From: Mikania micrantha
Lineage: Eukaryota; Streptophyta; Magnoliopsida; Asterales; Asteraceae
Direction of reading: 5' to 3'
NCBI GenBank assembly: GCA_009363875.1
Contig: CM018696.1
Span: 92,898,215 to 92,962,214 of the forward strand
DNA: 64,000 nt
Positions 32,495 to 44,939 of this stretch are shown here, piece after piece. Under the pieces are notes generated by a model. The model saw only the letters and a program-made list of their open reading frames with translations, ran no database searches and was not told the DNA's origin. A program made the position numbers and the translations under genes. Positions within the stretch are counted from its first letter, which is position 1, and each line of letters opens with the position of its first letter.

Positions 32495-33729
32495 AAAACC
32501 ACTCCAAAAAGTTTTAATATTTGAACAACTTAAAAAAAACAGAGAGAACCACTTCAACAACCTTAAACCCTAAACCACATAATCATTTTTATGAACTTAA
32601 ATAAATTTGAGACTAAACAGGTATCTTTTAGATAACCGCTTAAAAAAATATCGGTTAATACACACGCTTCCTTTGGTGGTTGGGAGTTCGATTCCCGTTT
32701 CCTACCCATAATTTTATTTTCGTTTTTCTTTAGTTGAATATAATGCTAATATAATTAATACTATTCAAATTTAAATTTAATAATAATATTTAAATAGTAC
32801 TAATAGTTAAATAATATTAATATTTATAATAATTAAATATTATTAATAATTATATAATATTAGTGATACAGTTACCACAGTCGTGACTGATTACTCATAT
32901 ACGCAAGGCGTTATGGCTCAAGCTTTTCTTAATCGGGTGACATTGTGTAAACCGAGTTTTAGGTCAATTTTTAATTTTTTACAATTATAGCATTATTAAA
33001 TATTTATAAATGAATAATAATATTATTTAAATGAAGCTAGATTATACGACTAAGTCACTAAACACAACTTTTTTTGGTGTGACTAACATGTTTATGACGG
33101 GCGTTGTGATGTGTTTTTATATATATATTTTTGATATACAATATCATGACTTCATTCTGATATTCGAAATTATAGCGGAATTCTTGCCGCAACCTAGTTC
33201 ATTATTATATTACAACTACACGTAACAGAAGTAATATGTGATGTCATATAATAACTGAAAAGTGACAAGTTAGGAGCAAGCAAATTAGACATGTTAGCAA
33301 TAATTGTGTAACATGAGTGCATTGAATTAAATTAAAGTCGAGTGAATTTATAGAGAGATTTTGTTTTGTTTTGTTTTTTTTTTGTGAGACCGGTTAAACG
33401 AAATATATAAAAAAATTGATTATTATTTTGTGAAGTTTTCTATAGTATTTTTTGTTATAATTGGTTATTAGTTTTTGTGTACATGATGCTTAATTTTCAA
33501 ACTGGAAGCATGATATGTAAACGACAAGTTATTAAGCACCAGTTCAGTTACGTGTAATTGTAATGCATATCCATTATAAGACTACTGATTTTTGTTTAAA
33601 ATACATATAGCTATAATTTAATAACCATCTTTTAAAAAAAAAAAATGAAAATCACAAGATAAGTTGGTTGAATCATGGTCGGAGGAGGTTGCCTCTCGGG
33701 TATAAATATTATCCTTATTTTTTATTTTC
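32495..33729. other. AT-rich intergenic DNA
   Basis: No gene was seen. The segment 32660-32710 has a B-box-like 'gggagttcgattcccg' without a matching A box or boundaries. The stretch 32740-32870 is almost pure A/T. Confidence 0.35.
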
Positions 33730-33968
33730 TATAAAGTTTAGGTTAGCATTTAGTAAAATTGCACTAATTTTAACGTTATTTTACTTGTTTTGTGAAAATA
33801 ATGTTAAAAGCGTTGGGATGATTAACTTCAAACGATAAATTTGAGTCGGCGATTCCTTCGAAGCAACATCTCTATCCCAACCGGTATATGGTAAAGTTTG
33901 TATTTATCCGTCCTCCAGACCATACTAAATAATGAGAATATACTGGGTAAGTTTGTTTGTTTGTTATA
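33730..33968 (+). mobile_element. TS-like SINE
   Basis: The 3' part has 'gaagcaacatctctatccc', 'gtcctccagaccatac' and 'tactgggtaagtttgtttg', the order and (TTTG)n end expected of TS-family SINEs. The 5' part parallels the minus-strand fragment at 10740-10890. The 5' boundary and TSD were not resolved. Confidence 0.55.
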
Positions 33969-34113
33969 TACGACTAGATTAGACTGTGGTTAAAAAAAAA
34001 AAAAAACCTAATGTGTGATTTCGGGTTTTGGTTAGATATCGGAATGATAAACATGTCAACGTGTGTGAAGCAATTTCCTCGAAGAGACCAAAATAGTATG
34101 AAAAATAAAAGTA

Positions 34114-34284
34114 AAAAAAAATGGTGAACGTCACCCTTAGACGCCACTTACCGACCGGTATCACAGTTAACATGAGGGAGGCAAATCACGTGATTCAGGA
34201 AAAATTCGATGGTGCCGGGCTTTGAACCCTAGACATTCATTACAGGTTCACACCCTTTTACCACTAAAACACCATCACGAAGAC
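34114..34284 (-). mobile_element. tRNA-derived SINE, family C
   Basis: A minus-strand element with an A-box-like 'ttttagtggtaaaaggg', a B-box-like 'gggttcaaagccc' and a body 'cggtcggtaagtggcgtc' leading to a T-run. It is bordered by a 16-bp near-perfect TSD (ATGAAAAATAAAAGTA at 34098-34113, ATGAAATATAAAAGTA at 34285-34300). The T-run end resembles the Au/poly(T) type of plant SINE. Confidence 0.7.
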
Positions 34285-34300
34285 ATGAAATATAAAAGTA

Positions 34301-37300
34301 GTAATAATATAAACAACGATTAACCACGGAAACAATGATTATATAGATAAAATAAAACAAATTATAGTTTTTTGGCTTCAATCTTTTATACAATATCAGC
34401 AACTAAATAAAGTTTTTGTTAGTTGCCTTATTGATCGAGTTTAAATTGAATGATCACCGTTTCATTTTAAATTGAAAAATATATCTTAAATTTAATTTTA
34501 AATATTAAAGATTATTTTGATTACCAAAACGCATTTGGCTCAATAGTATCCGGTTCTATAATAGATTAACAGGTGTTACCTCTTTTGTGAACGCTATGTT
34601 TTCGAGTTTATTTAAGTAGAGAAAATAATAGAAATGAAAGAAAATAAGAAACATTTTTGTGTTCCTGAGTTTCATTTAACGAGGAAATAGAAAGAAAAAT
34701 AATACGTGTTGTGTTCCCGAGTTTCATTTAAGGATGTAAAGAAAGAGAAGTGAAAGGAACACTTGACAAAATTATATAGTTTTTCTTTTCTTCTGACTTG
34801 GAAGAAAATGGAAGGAAAGAACTTCCATTTTTTTTTCTTTTTCTTTCCTCTCATTTATTTTTCTTTTTCATTCTGTTCTCTACTTTAATAAAATCAAGAA
34901 GACAGCGAAAGTGTTCAAATCCTGCGGTTGGTATGTTAGCTAGATTTAGGAATATGTTAGAGAAAAAAATGGAATCATTTTGATTTTAAAATCTTTTTAA
35001 AAAAAAAAAACTTGTTATCCTTTATACTAGTAAAAATTTGATTAGGAGTATAAGAAATAACACTCGAGTATAGTTTTCTTAGTTATATAAATAATATAAA
35101 CTTATATTTAAAATTATAAAATCCAATAAATACTATTTCATTTCAACAAAAAAAGGTTTGTAAATACACGGGCACGTTCTTTCGGAACCACAAATATTTT
35201 GAAATATATAAACAACTATTTTATGTCTTACGAGGTGGTTGTTAAGCATCCTCTCTAAATATTAAAATAATAAGGCCCAATTACGATCAGAATTTATGTT
35301 CGATTTTCTCATGAAAAATAGACTAGAACATTAATTTACTAATATACACTGTTGTCTTTTATATCACAACAACCCTAATTCATATATTGAGTGATTATTA
35401 TATAATTTCAAAAAGTAAAACTTAGTAGATTGGGGAGAAACTTGGTGGTTTATGTATGATTTGTATATTTATGTAATATGAAACAATTTTTCAAACGAAA
35501 ACTTTAACATTCATCTTCTTTGAATCTCAATTTTTTTATTTAAATAATATTCCTCCAAATTCTTGCATAAAGAAAACCAATTTTATCATATCATTATAAT
35601 CAATGAGATGATAATTTTGCTTACTTATATTATGTATTTGTAGTTTAATTTAATTTTATCATTTTTCGAGTGATCTGACTGACCTTATATGAATTTGTTA
35701 AAAAAAAATTATTAAAGATATGACTATTCATAAAAGTTTTCGACCCCTGCAAAAAAATTCTAAGTCCATCCCTACAGCATCAAAATTGTTCAAATCTTTA
35801 TTTATATAATAAATAAATAAGTTCATGTGATACATCTCAATTTTATTAGACATTTAAAAATTAGTTTTTTTATATCCTCATATTAAATATTTATAGTGTA
35901 TCTTTTTAAAAGGTTTAATTTGACTTTTTTTCTCTCTATTAAATAATAATGACTTTATTTAATTTTTTAAATAAAATGATAACATCATAAGTCATATTTT
36001 TTATATTTTTACAACACATCTTTGAAAAGTATATGATAAAATAATTAAATCTAAATTTAATTATTTAGTATGTGTAGTAAAAAGGTAAACAATAGTTTAA
36101 GTTGGGGCTAGTCGGCTAGAGGAGTTCTAGAAGAGGTGAAAGACTGAAAGATGTGATTACACAATACCCATGTTTTGAGGAACGAGGAGGGCAAGAACTT
36201 TTTCTTTTTCGTTTTAGATAGATAAACGTGTGTTTATATGTGAGAAAAGTGAATATTAAAATGGTGAGCACTTAATTTTGGTGTGAAACTTATCAAAACG
36301 TTGTAGTTTTGATTAAATTTTATTAAATATGGTTTCACAATTACGTCGTTTTGATATGTTTCACACCTGAGTTAGGTGTTTAACAACCCCATATAGCCAT
36401 ATTCATTTTCTCTCAGAACGGTGCTTTGTAGAGTTTTTTCGTGTAGTAGTGTACATTTTTTGATACGTAGTGTAAAATTTTTAAAAATTTTTTATTTTGC
36501 CCCCCTGAAAAAAACATATAAAACCGATTCGATTAAACCTATAATTCTATAAACCAAACAAATTTACGGGTTAAAACTTAGAGCTCAATTGATCAAATAC
36601 AATTAATGAATTAAGCACAAGTTGCTTCAAAATCCAACCCAACCCAATTGCCTAAAATAAAATTTTATGTGTTTAGCCCAGCACCAGCACGCCCCTGCGC
36701 GGTTTGTTCTAAAAAAATCTACTTTTTATTGTTTGACCCGACCCGACCGGAATCGTCAACCCGAACATTTAACCTAAGATATACCGTGTTAGCGTTAGGA
36801 AAAAAATTTAAATGTTGCAAAGTTTCGCCCCCTAGACTTTTGGTCAAGCTCCGTCACTGTTTTCTCCTATGTGTGTATAGGGTTTGTATCCTATAAAACC
36901 CGATATTAAAGAGAAAACACTTAAACACTATCGGTACCATTGGTTTGAAATCTTGAAAATAAATATGTGTTTCACATTAAACCTGAATAAAAAAAATAAG
37001 TTAGACTAAAAAATATTGTTTAATATGAACAACATTTTTTTTTCAATATTCTAAATAAACGACCCAGACAGAGTTTTAACGGTTTTCTCATTGATATCAG
37101 TTTTTCACATTATACATATACGTGTGTGTTTTCACTTCCAAGCGTTTGTGTCATTCCACCTACCAATTAATACACGTCATTTGCTATTTTTTTATTTTAT
37201 TATTTTACTTCATAACTGTTGGTCCACAAGTTAAGGCACTATAAATAAATTAAGTAAATCACCCATGTGAAGTTAGTGTGTTATTTAACACCAATGATTG

Positions 37301-37515
37301 TAGTCTAACATTTCGAATAGGAGAAGATCTATATGATTCATATATTAAACCATATATTTAAAAACACGTCATAATAGTTCTACTCTACCGTAAGTCATAT
37401 AACATATAATTTCACATTACGAAAAATGGTCACACTTATTATTATGTACTAATATTAATATTTGGAAGGGGGTGACCATTTACGTGCACATGCATGAACC
37501 ATCGACGTTTGAGTG
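34301..37515. other. AT-rich intergenic DNA
   Basis: No gene, RNA or bounded repeat was recognised in this 3.2 kb. About 34640-34740 has two short direct repeats of 'gtgttcc(c/t)gagtttcattta'. About 36500-36900 has remnants of the 'gacccgacccgac' type seen in plant MITEs. ORFs here are short and low in complexity. Confidence 0.35.
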
Positions 37516-37530
37516 ATATGATGTCTTATT

Positions 37531-37761
37531 TTTTTGAACGGCGATGGTCTCAATCGTGTGAACCAGTTGTTTCCAGTCTATGTTACCAAGGTGTAGTTAC
37601 CTGGTTCTCACATGAGCCACCACAACTAACCCAGGAGGAAACCTCACTGGAAAAACTCCCTGACCCCTCTCAGACCCCTATTTCGTTGCGGGAGAGCTTT
37701 GAACCCAAGACCTCCTATTTGAAAGAATCCTGAGGTACCATTGAGGCAGTGCCTCATTGGT
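37531..37761 (-). mobile_element. tRNA-derived SINE, family B
   Basis: A minus-strand copy of the element at 17176-17390 with a perfect 15-bp TSD ATATGATGTCTTATT (37516-37530 and 37762-37776). Head 'gaggcactgcctcaatggtacc'-like, B box 'gggttcaaagc', tail 'gccgttcaaaaaaa'. The ORF at 37494 is a shadow of it. Confidence 0.85.
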
Positions 37762-37809
37762 ATATGATGTCTTATTATATTGTTTATATGACAATATATA
37801 TATATATAT

Positions 37810-38188
37810 AGGTGATGAAAGTAAAAATAATTCTTTTTATTACATTAACCCGAAATAACTCATCAAGATCAAGTCAAATCTTTGTTTTTTAACATCATTG
37901 TAAACACATTTAAAACACTTTCTTATTTTACGAGTTTGCTTAAATTGATCACCGTTTGAGAGTTAACATCGTTATAAGTTTTGGGTCAAAAACACTTACA
38001 GTACTATAAGTTAAAAACTTACAACGATGTTAACTCTCAAACGGTGATGAATTTACGAAAACTCATAAAATAAAAAAGTGTTTTAAATGTGTTTACAATG
38101 ATGTTAAAAAATCAAAGATTTGGCTTGATCTTGACGAGTTATTTCGGGTTATTGCATATTAATTGAGTTATATTTTTATCACTTCCCT
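37810..38188. mobile_element. Foldback TIR element between (TA)n tracts, E1
   Basis: The two halves are nearly perfect inverted complements. About 37845-37975 pairs with about 38005-38155, including 'ctcatcaagatcaagtcaaa' and 'caccgtttgagagttaacat'. The ends are AGGTGATGAAAGT and ATCACTTCCCT, and (TA)n lies on both sides. There is no coding capacity. A transcript would form a hairpin with a loop of roughly 45 nt. Confidence 0.75.
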
Positions 38189-38200
38189 ATATATATATAT

Positions 38201-41200
38201 AGGGCATGTATATTATAGAAACCCATGTGAGCTAAAAAAACTTTGCAAACCCAATACTTGGTCCACAAGTTGACACCTCATTATTTCTTTTACCTATAAT
38301 TATTTAATAGAAGGTCATAATTGTATTTTATTCCATTTGTACTATCACCCACTATTTTATTAATTTACCACATTCTCTCTCATCAAATTAAAATAATAAA
38401 CAAAATAAATTTGTTTTTAAATTTCTCCCCTTCCATTTCCCACCAGATTTTTCCTCACATAAATATTTTCGTCTTTTATTTACATAATACAACTTGCGTC
38501 GGTGTTACATATAATTTACGTTATTTTATTTCAAGCTAAAAATTTAAAGATTTTTATTTTTTAAATATTTAATACCTTTTATTTCCACCTTTTACTTTCT
38601 CACCTTTAATTTTCCCACATTTTTTTCCCACCATTTTGTTTTCCCCAACTTTGTAAATATTCCCCCTTTTGATTTCCCACCATAAATTTTGCTATATTAA
38701 TCTTTTCGTCTTTTCCTTATTGTATGCAACCGAATACTTGTTACATCAAAATTACGATTTTTTATTTCATTTCAAAATTACGAGATTTTAATTTTTAAAT
38801 TTTTCCCATCTTTTATTTTTCCCACATGCTTTTTGCACCATTTGTTTTCTTCAACTTTTTAAATATTCCCCCCTTTTGAAATGGTGGCTGGCTTTGTAAA
38901 AGTCGTTTGTATAAACAACATTTGATGTTGTTTTCTGTTAAAGTAATCTTGTTTATCACTAGTTTATTATGTTGTTTATTGTTTTACAATTGTTACTATT
39001 ATTGTTTTTTTTTTGTGTTTGTGTATTTGCATTATTAGTTTTTCATTAAATTTACCAGCATGTTACGTTAATGTTACAGTTATATTCAATGTATTTCTTA
39101 CTTCTATTTATTTTTTAATTATTAATGAATATTAAATTGTGTGTGGTTGGTCAATTAGTAATTATAAACGAAAAAGGTACACATCAAATCACCATTTATC
39201 CTTTTTATATAAAGCATTTCCCATGTGTAGTTTACTATATATATGTACTTATTGTACTTATTTAGCTATCACATCAAATTACACAATCTATTGTACACTC
39301 ACTTAATCTATTGGGGTCCACCTTCCTTTTGTACCTTTTAAAACAATATATCTATTTTCTCCCGGCTTGAATTTTTTTTTTTCAAAACCCTTGAAAGTAG
39401 TTACAACCAAAGTATGTTCAGGAATTTAGAATAAAATAGTTCGGAAATTTCAATCTAAAAAAGTTTTTTTTAGTACATGTTACATCTATTTTACGTCGTC
39501 TGGAATTTCAATCTAAAAAAGTTTTTTCAGTCCATGTTACACCTATTTTACGTCGTCTGGAATTTCAATCTAAAAAAGTTTTTTCAGTCCATGCTACACC
39601 TATTTTACGTCGTCTTAGTGACTTTTTTTTGTGTCTATTCAAACGAAATTACATGCATCATTATTGTGTTCACAACATTAACTTTTTATCTAATACCTAT
39701 TAAACCAGATACAACAAAAGTGTATCTTCAGAAATATATAACTAAAAAAGCCCTTCATTTAATGTTACATGTAGTTTATGTCTTATAAATAAATAAACTT
39801 TTTTCCATGTCTATTCTAATGACATTACATGTACGTTTTTCTTAATATTACAAATCGTTAAAGTAGTTTTTGATTTTAACAACCAGGAAATAGACATAAA
39901 AATCTTACAATAATTGTCTTACCACCTTACATGTAACAATTGTAAAATAACAATTGTCTCAACCACATTCTCTCTCATCAAATTTAAATAATAATCAAAA
40001 GAAATTAATTTTTAAATATTCCTTCCTTTTCTTTTCACACAAGAAAATTTTCTTGATTTGATTTTTTTAACAATTTGCTGGTTATATATAATTGTTGTCG
40101 TGTTACATCAAAGTTACGGTGTTCAATTTCAGCTCTAAAACAAAAAAAATTAATTTTTAAATATTTCAACTTTTTATTTTTCCCACCATTTGTTTTCCCC
40201 AACTTTTTAAATATTTCTCCCATTTGATTTTCTCATCATTTTTGCTCTTATTGAAATCAAATGCATGATGGCTTTATATAACTGTTGTATATGTTACATC
40301 AATGTTGCGTTGTTCGAGCTTATTTCTCTATCTTTTTTGTTTATCCTATATTTTTATTATTATATATCAAATAGTTTTAATATTTATTTTTTTTTAATTT
40401 ACATCAATTGAGTGTGTAATAATACACATATATAATATTTCAAACAAGTATAAATCATGAAAAAATTACATTGTTACGTCCAGTTTACACAGAGTTGCAG
40501 AAACCATATTATTTTGTTTAGCAATTTATAATTTTGAAAAAAACTTTAATTGATGAATTGTGGGCTTCCTTCATTAAAACAAGAGTTAAAAAATATTGAT
40601 GAGTTGACATGCATAAATGTAGTACACAAGCATTTAGTGTTTGTTTTTTCAAAAAGATTAATCATATATTTTAAATTGTAATTGTGTACTATAACTTAAA
40701 ATAGTCAAGAAATCACTTACATAGTACAATATTATTTAATAATTTACATATTTTCATTTGATATTTGATATCTTTGTTTCTTCTTCATTAGTATTTTCTT
40801 TAATTATTGCAACCTGAAACATGTTACGCTGATGTTACATTATATACTTTGTTTTGTTTATCATATCTTGCAAGCTGAAACATATTACACATTAGTGTAA
40901 TATGTTTTCCCCAAGTTTTTAAATATTTCTCCCCTTTGATTTTTTCATCATTTTTGTTCTTATTTAAATTAAATGCATGCTGGCTTTATATAAGTGATGT
41001 CGATGTTACATCAATTTTACGGTGTTCGAAGATATTGTTTATATTTATTGTCATACTTAAGACATCCCCCACATTGCTTAGTCTATATATATCTACACTT
41101 TAACATTTTTTTTGCAAACTAATACTTTGTTTTCACCACTAATATGATAAATCAAATTAGATTAGAAAAATTAATTTATACTAATTGCAAAATTTTTGAA

Positions 41201-43399
41201 ACAATTTTCACCCGGGCTAAACTTTTATTATATTTATATTTTATAAATGTTTTATCTTATTACAATTCATTAAAAGTGCTTGTTGTAACTTTAATTGTAT
41301 GCATGTTGAAAACATGTGTTGGTTACATTTATGTTACACTAACGTTATTTAATTTTGTATTATTTTCTAATATAATTTATAACTATATAATAATTATTTT
41401 TTTTACTTTTTCATTTAAAAAATAAGTCACATCACTTTGCTATTTTTTTTTTGTTTTTGTTTTGCAATTAACAAGAAAGAGATATGAAAGGTCCAATCAA
41501 ATTAATATTAGATGTTTAGTATTTATGATACATTATAAAATTATTAAATATTACCTTTCTAGCAACAAGCCAATAAAAAGTATTTCATATTAACTTGTTA
41601 CAATGATGGTACACAATACATTTCGGTTCCAAATTGTTTACGACTTTCATTTTTTTTTGTTTTTTGTTACAGAATATACGTGTTACTTTTATGTTACATT
41701 ACATATATGCAGTTTATTTTTCACTAGGACCCAACGCATTTCAGCTCCAAATTGTTTACATCTTTCATTTTTTTTTGTTACAGGATATACGTGTTACTTT
41801 GATGTTACATTACATATATGCAGCTAATTTTTTACTAAACTGGTCCTAAAAAGTCGAGCATCTTTTTTACCTTGAAACCTAAAAATCGCTTTAAAAACGA
41901 TTTTCTAGCCGGTTAAGAACTAATACTGGTTCAGTTGACTAGTTTTTATATATCTCTAGCTCCACTTAGTGTAACATATTTGTAGCACGATGTTACATAT
42001 ATGTAACATCAATGTAACATACATGTAACAATTGATGACGTATATAAAATTAATAAAATGAAACATTGTTACATATATGCTACATACTTTTACAACAAAT
42101 GTTACATAAACGTAAAAAAATCAAAGTGACTTCAAATTTATTCAAGAACACATGCATACATATGTAAAGTTAGTGTAACCAAAGTATATTTTTTTTGTTG
42201 CAAGTTATACGTGTTACATTGATGTTACATTATATATATATGAAGTTAATTTATCACTAAACCGATCCTGAAAATTTGAACACCTTTTTTACCTTGTTAC
42301 AACGATGTTATATAATAAGATTCAGGTTTCAAGTAACTTGAAACCCAAAAATCAATTTAAAAACCGGTTTTCTAACTAGTTAAGAACCAATACCGGTTTT
42401 TATCCATCTCTAGTTCCACTTAGTGTAACAATTTCGTAAAACAATGTTACATATATGTAAAAGAAAATATTTCAAAGACATTTAAAATTACATATATGTA
42501 AATTTCATGTAACATAAATGTAACAATTGGTTATGTACCTTTGCAACGAATGTTACAGTAATGTTACACAAGACAGAGAAATTATGAAACCTTATTTACA
42601 ACCAGAAACAACTAGACTTTCAAACAACCAAAAACCACTGATCATTATCTTTATGGGTCATTTGAAAAAACAAAGAACAAGATAAATCTCAGTTTCACGT
42701 ACCTTTACAATGAATGTTACAAATGCTTAAAAAGAAAAAAAGACATTATCAAAGCTCCGTGTCATCTATTGAAGCTCCGGTGGGGTTTTTGCCAGAAAAT
42801 TGGTTCGATTCTTTTCTTCTTGTTCGTTGTGGGTTTTTTCTTCTGTGGGTTTTGTTCGTCATGGGTTTTTGCCTGAAATTTCGCGTGATTCAGTGGTTTT
42901 TTTCTCTGGTGGGTTCGGTTCTTCGTGGGTTATTGATTGAAATTCCGCGCGATTCCGGTTGGTTTTTTCACGGTAGTCTTCGGTAGCCTCCTCGCTTCCT
43001 GCTTCGTTCTCATTTTACTGAAATTGAAAACCGAACGATGGTGGGTGGACAGTGATCGGTGAACACTGATGGTGGAAAACTGAGAAAAAAGGAACGGTGG
43101 AAAATTGAGAAGAAGGAAAATTGAGAAATAATAATGATGAAGAAGATGTTGTCATCATTAAAAGCTGTGGAGAAAGGACAGTAGAGTCCTTTTACTTCTA
43201 TTTTTTGATTAAAGAAGTACATAATTGAAGATTACTATTCTACCCTTCTGTCCTTTCTTGTACTATTATCAACATATTTTAATCAAATTTTAATTATCTC
43301 ACTTTTTAAAACTTATCTCAACCATCCAAATAATTAATCAATGGCTACAAAAGAGTTTTCAAAGTTTACACATCTCAACCAGGTTTCCAAAATATTCTT

Positions 43400-43403
<4 letters not shown>
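38201..43403. mobile_element. 5.2-kb TIR element between (TA)n tracts, E2
   Basis: It starts AGGGCATGTATATTATAGAA and ends with the imperfect inverted complement TTCCAAAATATTCTTCCCT, again between (TA)n tracts. The interior is AT-rich with very many 'tgttaca' / 'tgtaaca' motifs in both orientations, a three-copy 57-bp tandem repeat at 39438-39616, and a repeated ~118-bp unit at 41615-41850 with a third relative at 42190. No transposase ORF was seen. The 42.7-43.1 kb part is less AT-rich and might be captured sequence. Treating it as one element rests on the matching ends only. Confidence 0.5.
39438..39616 (+). repeat. 57-bp tandem repeat, three copies
   Basis: Three consecutive copies of a unit containing 'aatttcaatctaaaaaagtt' and 'ttacgtcgtctgg'. 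Because 57 is a multiple of 3, the unit stays in frame and generates a repeated 19-residue peptide in a spurious ORF. Confidence 0.85.
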
Positions 43404-43439
<36 letters not shown>

Positions 43440-43443
<4 letters not shown>

Positions 43444-43667
43444 AGGTATTCAATTAAGAACCATTTTTATGTTAGGAACTTGAGAACCACATAATAAACT
43501 TGTACATTATGCTTTAAGTTTTGTACATAGAGTGGTTATTTAAAAGGGTAAAATAGTAACTTCCCCTAGTTTAAAGGAAAATTACTTTTATACCCTTTAA
43601 AAATGTGGTTGAAAATTAGTTCCTTTGGTTATTTCATATTTAGTGGTTCTTAATGGAATAAGTCCCT
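43440..43667. mobile_element. TIR element between (TA)n tracts, E3
   Basis: Ends AGGGAGGTATTCAATTAAGA and TCTTAATGGAATAAGTCCCT are inverted repeats of about 25 bp with few mismatches. (TA)n is present on both sides (43404-43439 and 43668-43679). No coding capacity. Confidence 0.7.
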
Positions 43668-43679
43668 ATATATATATAT

Positions 43680-44927
43680 AGGGCAAGGTATAAAAAATAA
43701 CCCTCTTTTTTTGCTACAACTACATAACCCATTTAAACCAATCACAAACTTACACATAAGCATTATATTAAAATATTAAAAAGGGCATCATAGTCATTTT
43801 ACCCCTTATAAGTTTCCCCCCTCTTTTTTTAAACATTAATAACTTTTTTATAATATATTATTTTTTAAAAAAAATTGCACCATTATATTCGTCTCATTTT
43901 TCTCTTTAATTCCGTTATAGTCTCGACTAATTTTTTTTACTTTTTTTAAATGCCCTATATTTACATCATTGTAACGAGGTTAAATATAACAAATTTATTT
44001 GAAATTTTTTTAAAAATGATAAATTACAGTTATGTAATTTACATTGACGTAATTTATTGTGATGTAATTTACATTGTCGTAAAATTCGGTTTCGGTTTTT
44101 TTCAGTGAATTTGGTTTAAATTACAGTGATGTAATTTACATTGACAACAAATTAGTTTAAATTTTTTTCGAACAATGATAAATTACATCACTATAATTAT
44201 CATTGTGAGAGAAAAAAAATCAAAATAATGTGTTCTATTACATCACTGTAATTTATCATTGTAATTATCATTGACTTAAAATTCGGTTTCGGTTTTTTCG
44301 GTGAATTTGGTTTCAATTACAGTGATGTAATTTACACTGACAACAAATTAGTTTTAATTTTTTTCGAACAATGATAAATTACATCACTATAATTATCATT
44401 GTGAGAGAAAAAAATCAATATAATGTGTTCTATTACATCACTGTAATTTATCATTGTTAGAGAAAAAAATAAAATAATGTGTTACGTCACCGTTAATTAT
44501 GTCATTGTAAATTACTTCATTTTGTGTTACATTACTTCATTTTTTGTTACATTACTGTAATTTACCATTGTTAGAAAAAATTTCTAATTAATTTGCTATA
44601 TTTAAGCTCGTTACAATGATGTAAATACATGACATCAAAAAAAAAACTAGTCGAGACTATAACGAAATTAAAGAGAAAAATGAGACGAGTATAATGGTGC
44701 AATTTTTTTAAAAAAATAATATAGTATAAAAAAGTTATGAATGTTTAAAAAAATGGGTAAACTTTACTTAAATAACAAATGTCTTAAATGCCCTTTACAT
44801 TAAAAAAAAGAAAAAAAGGAATCTGACACGTGTCACCATCCTATACACTTACATTTTTAAAGTAACCATTGGATGATGGTTAATGGGTTGTAACAAAAGA
44901 TGAGGGTTATCAAAAATTCCATCCCCT
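43680..44927. mobile_element. TIR element between (TA)n tracts, E4
   Basis: Ends AGGGCAAGGTATAAAAAATA and TATCAAAAATTCCATCCCCT, followed inward by the complementary 'accctc'/'gagggt'. A second, stronger inverted pair lies inside: about 43870-43940 and 44645-44715, sharing 'attcgtctcatttttctctt' and 'atagtctcgacta' complements. The centre has several copies of 'ttacagtgatgtaatttac'. No coding capacity. Confidence 0.7.
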
Positions 44928-44939
44928 ATATATATATAT

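Noticed and set aside
32660..32710. tRNA-like B box 'gggagttcgattcccg'
   Set aside because: No A box at the right distance, no cloverleaf and no TSD, so neither a tRNA gene nor a SINE could be supported.
42714..42986. 90-codon plus-strand ORF with repeated WVL/GFLL hydrophobic runs
   Set aside because: It arises from repeated 'tgggttttt' sequence inside E2. There is no domain, no Kozak-like context and no continuation by splicing.
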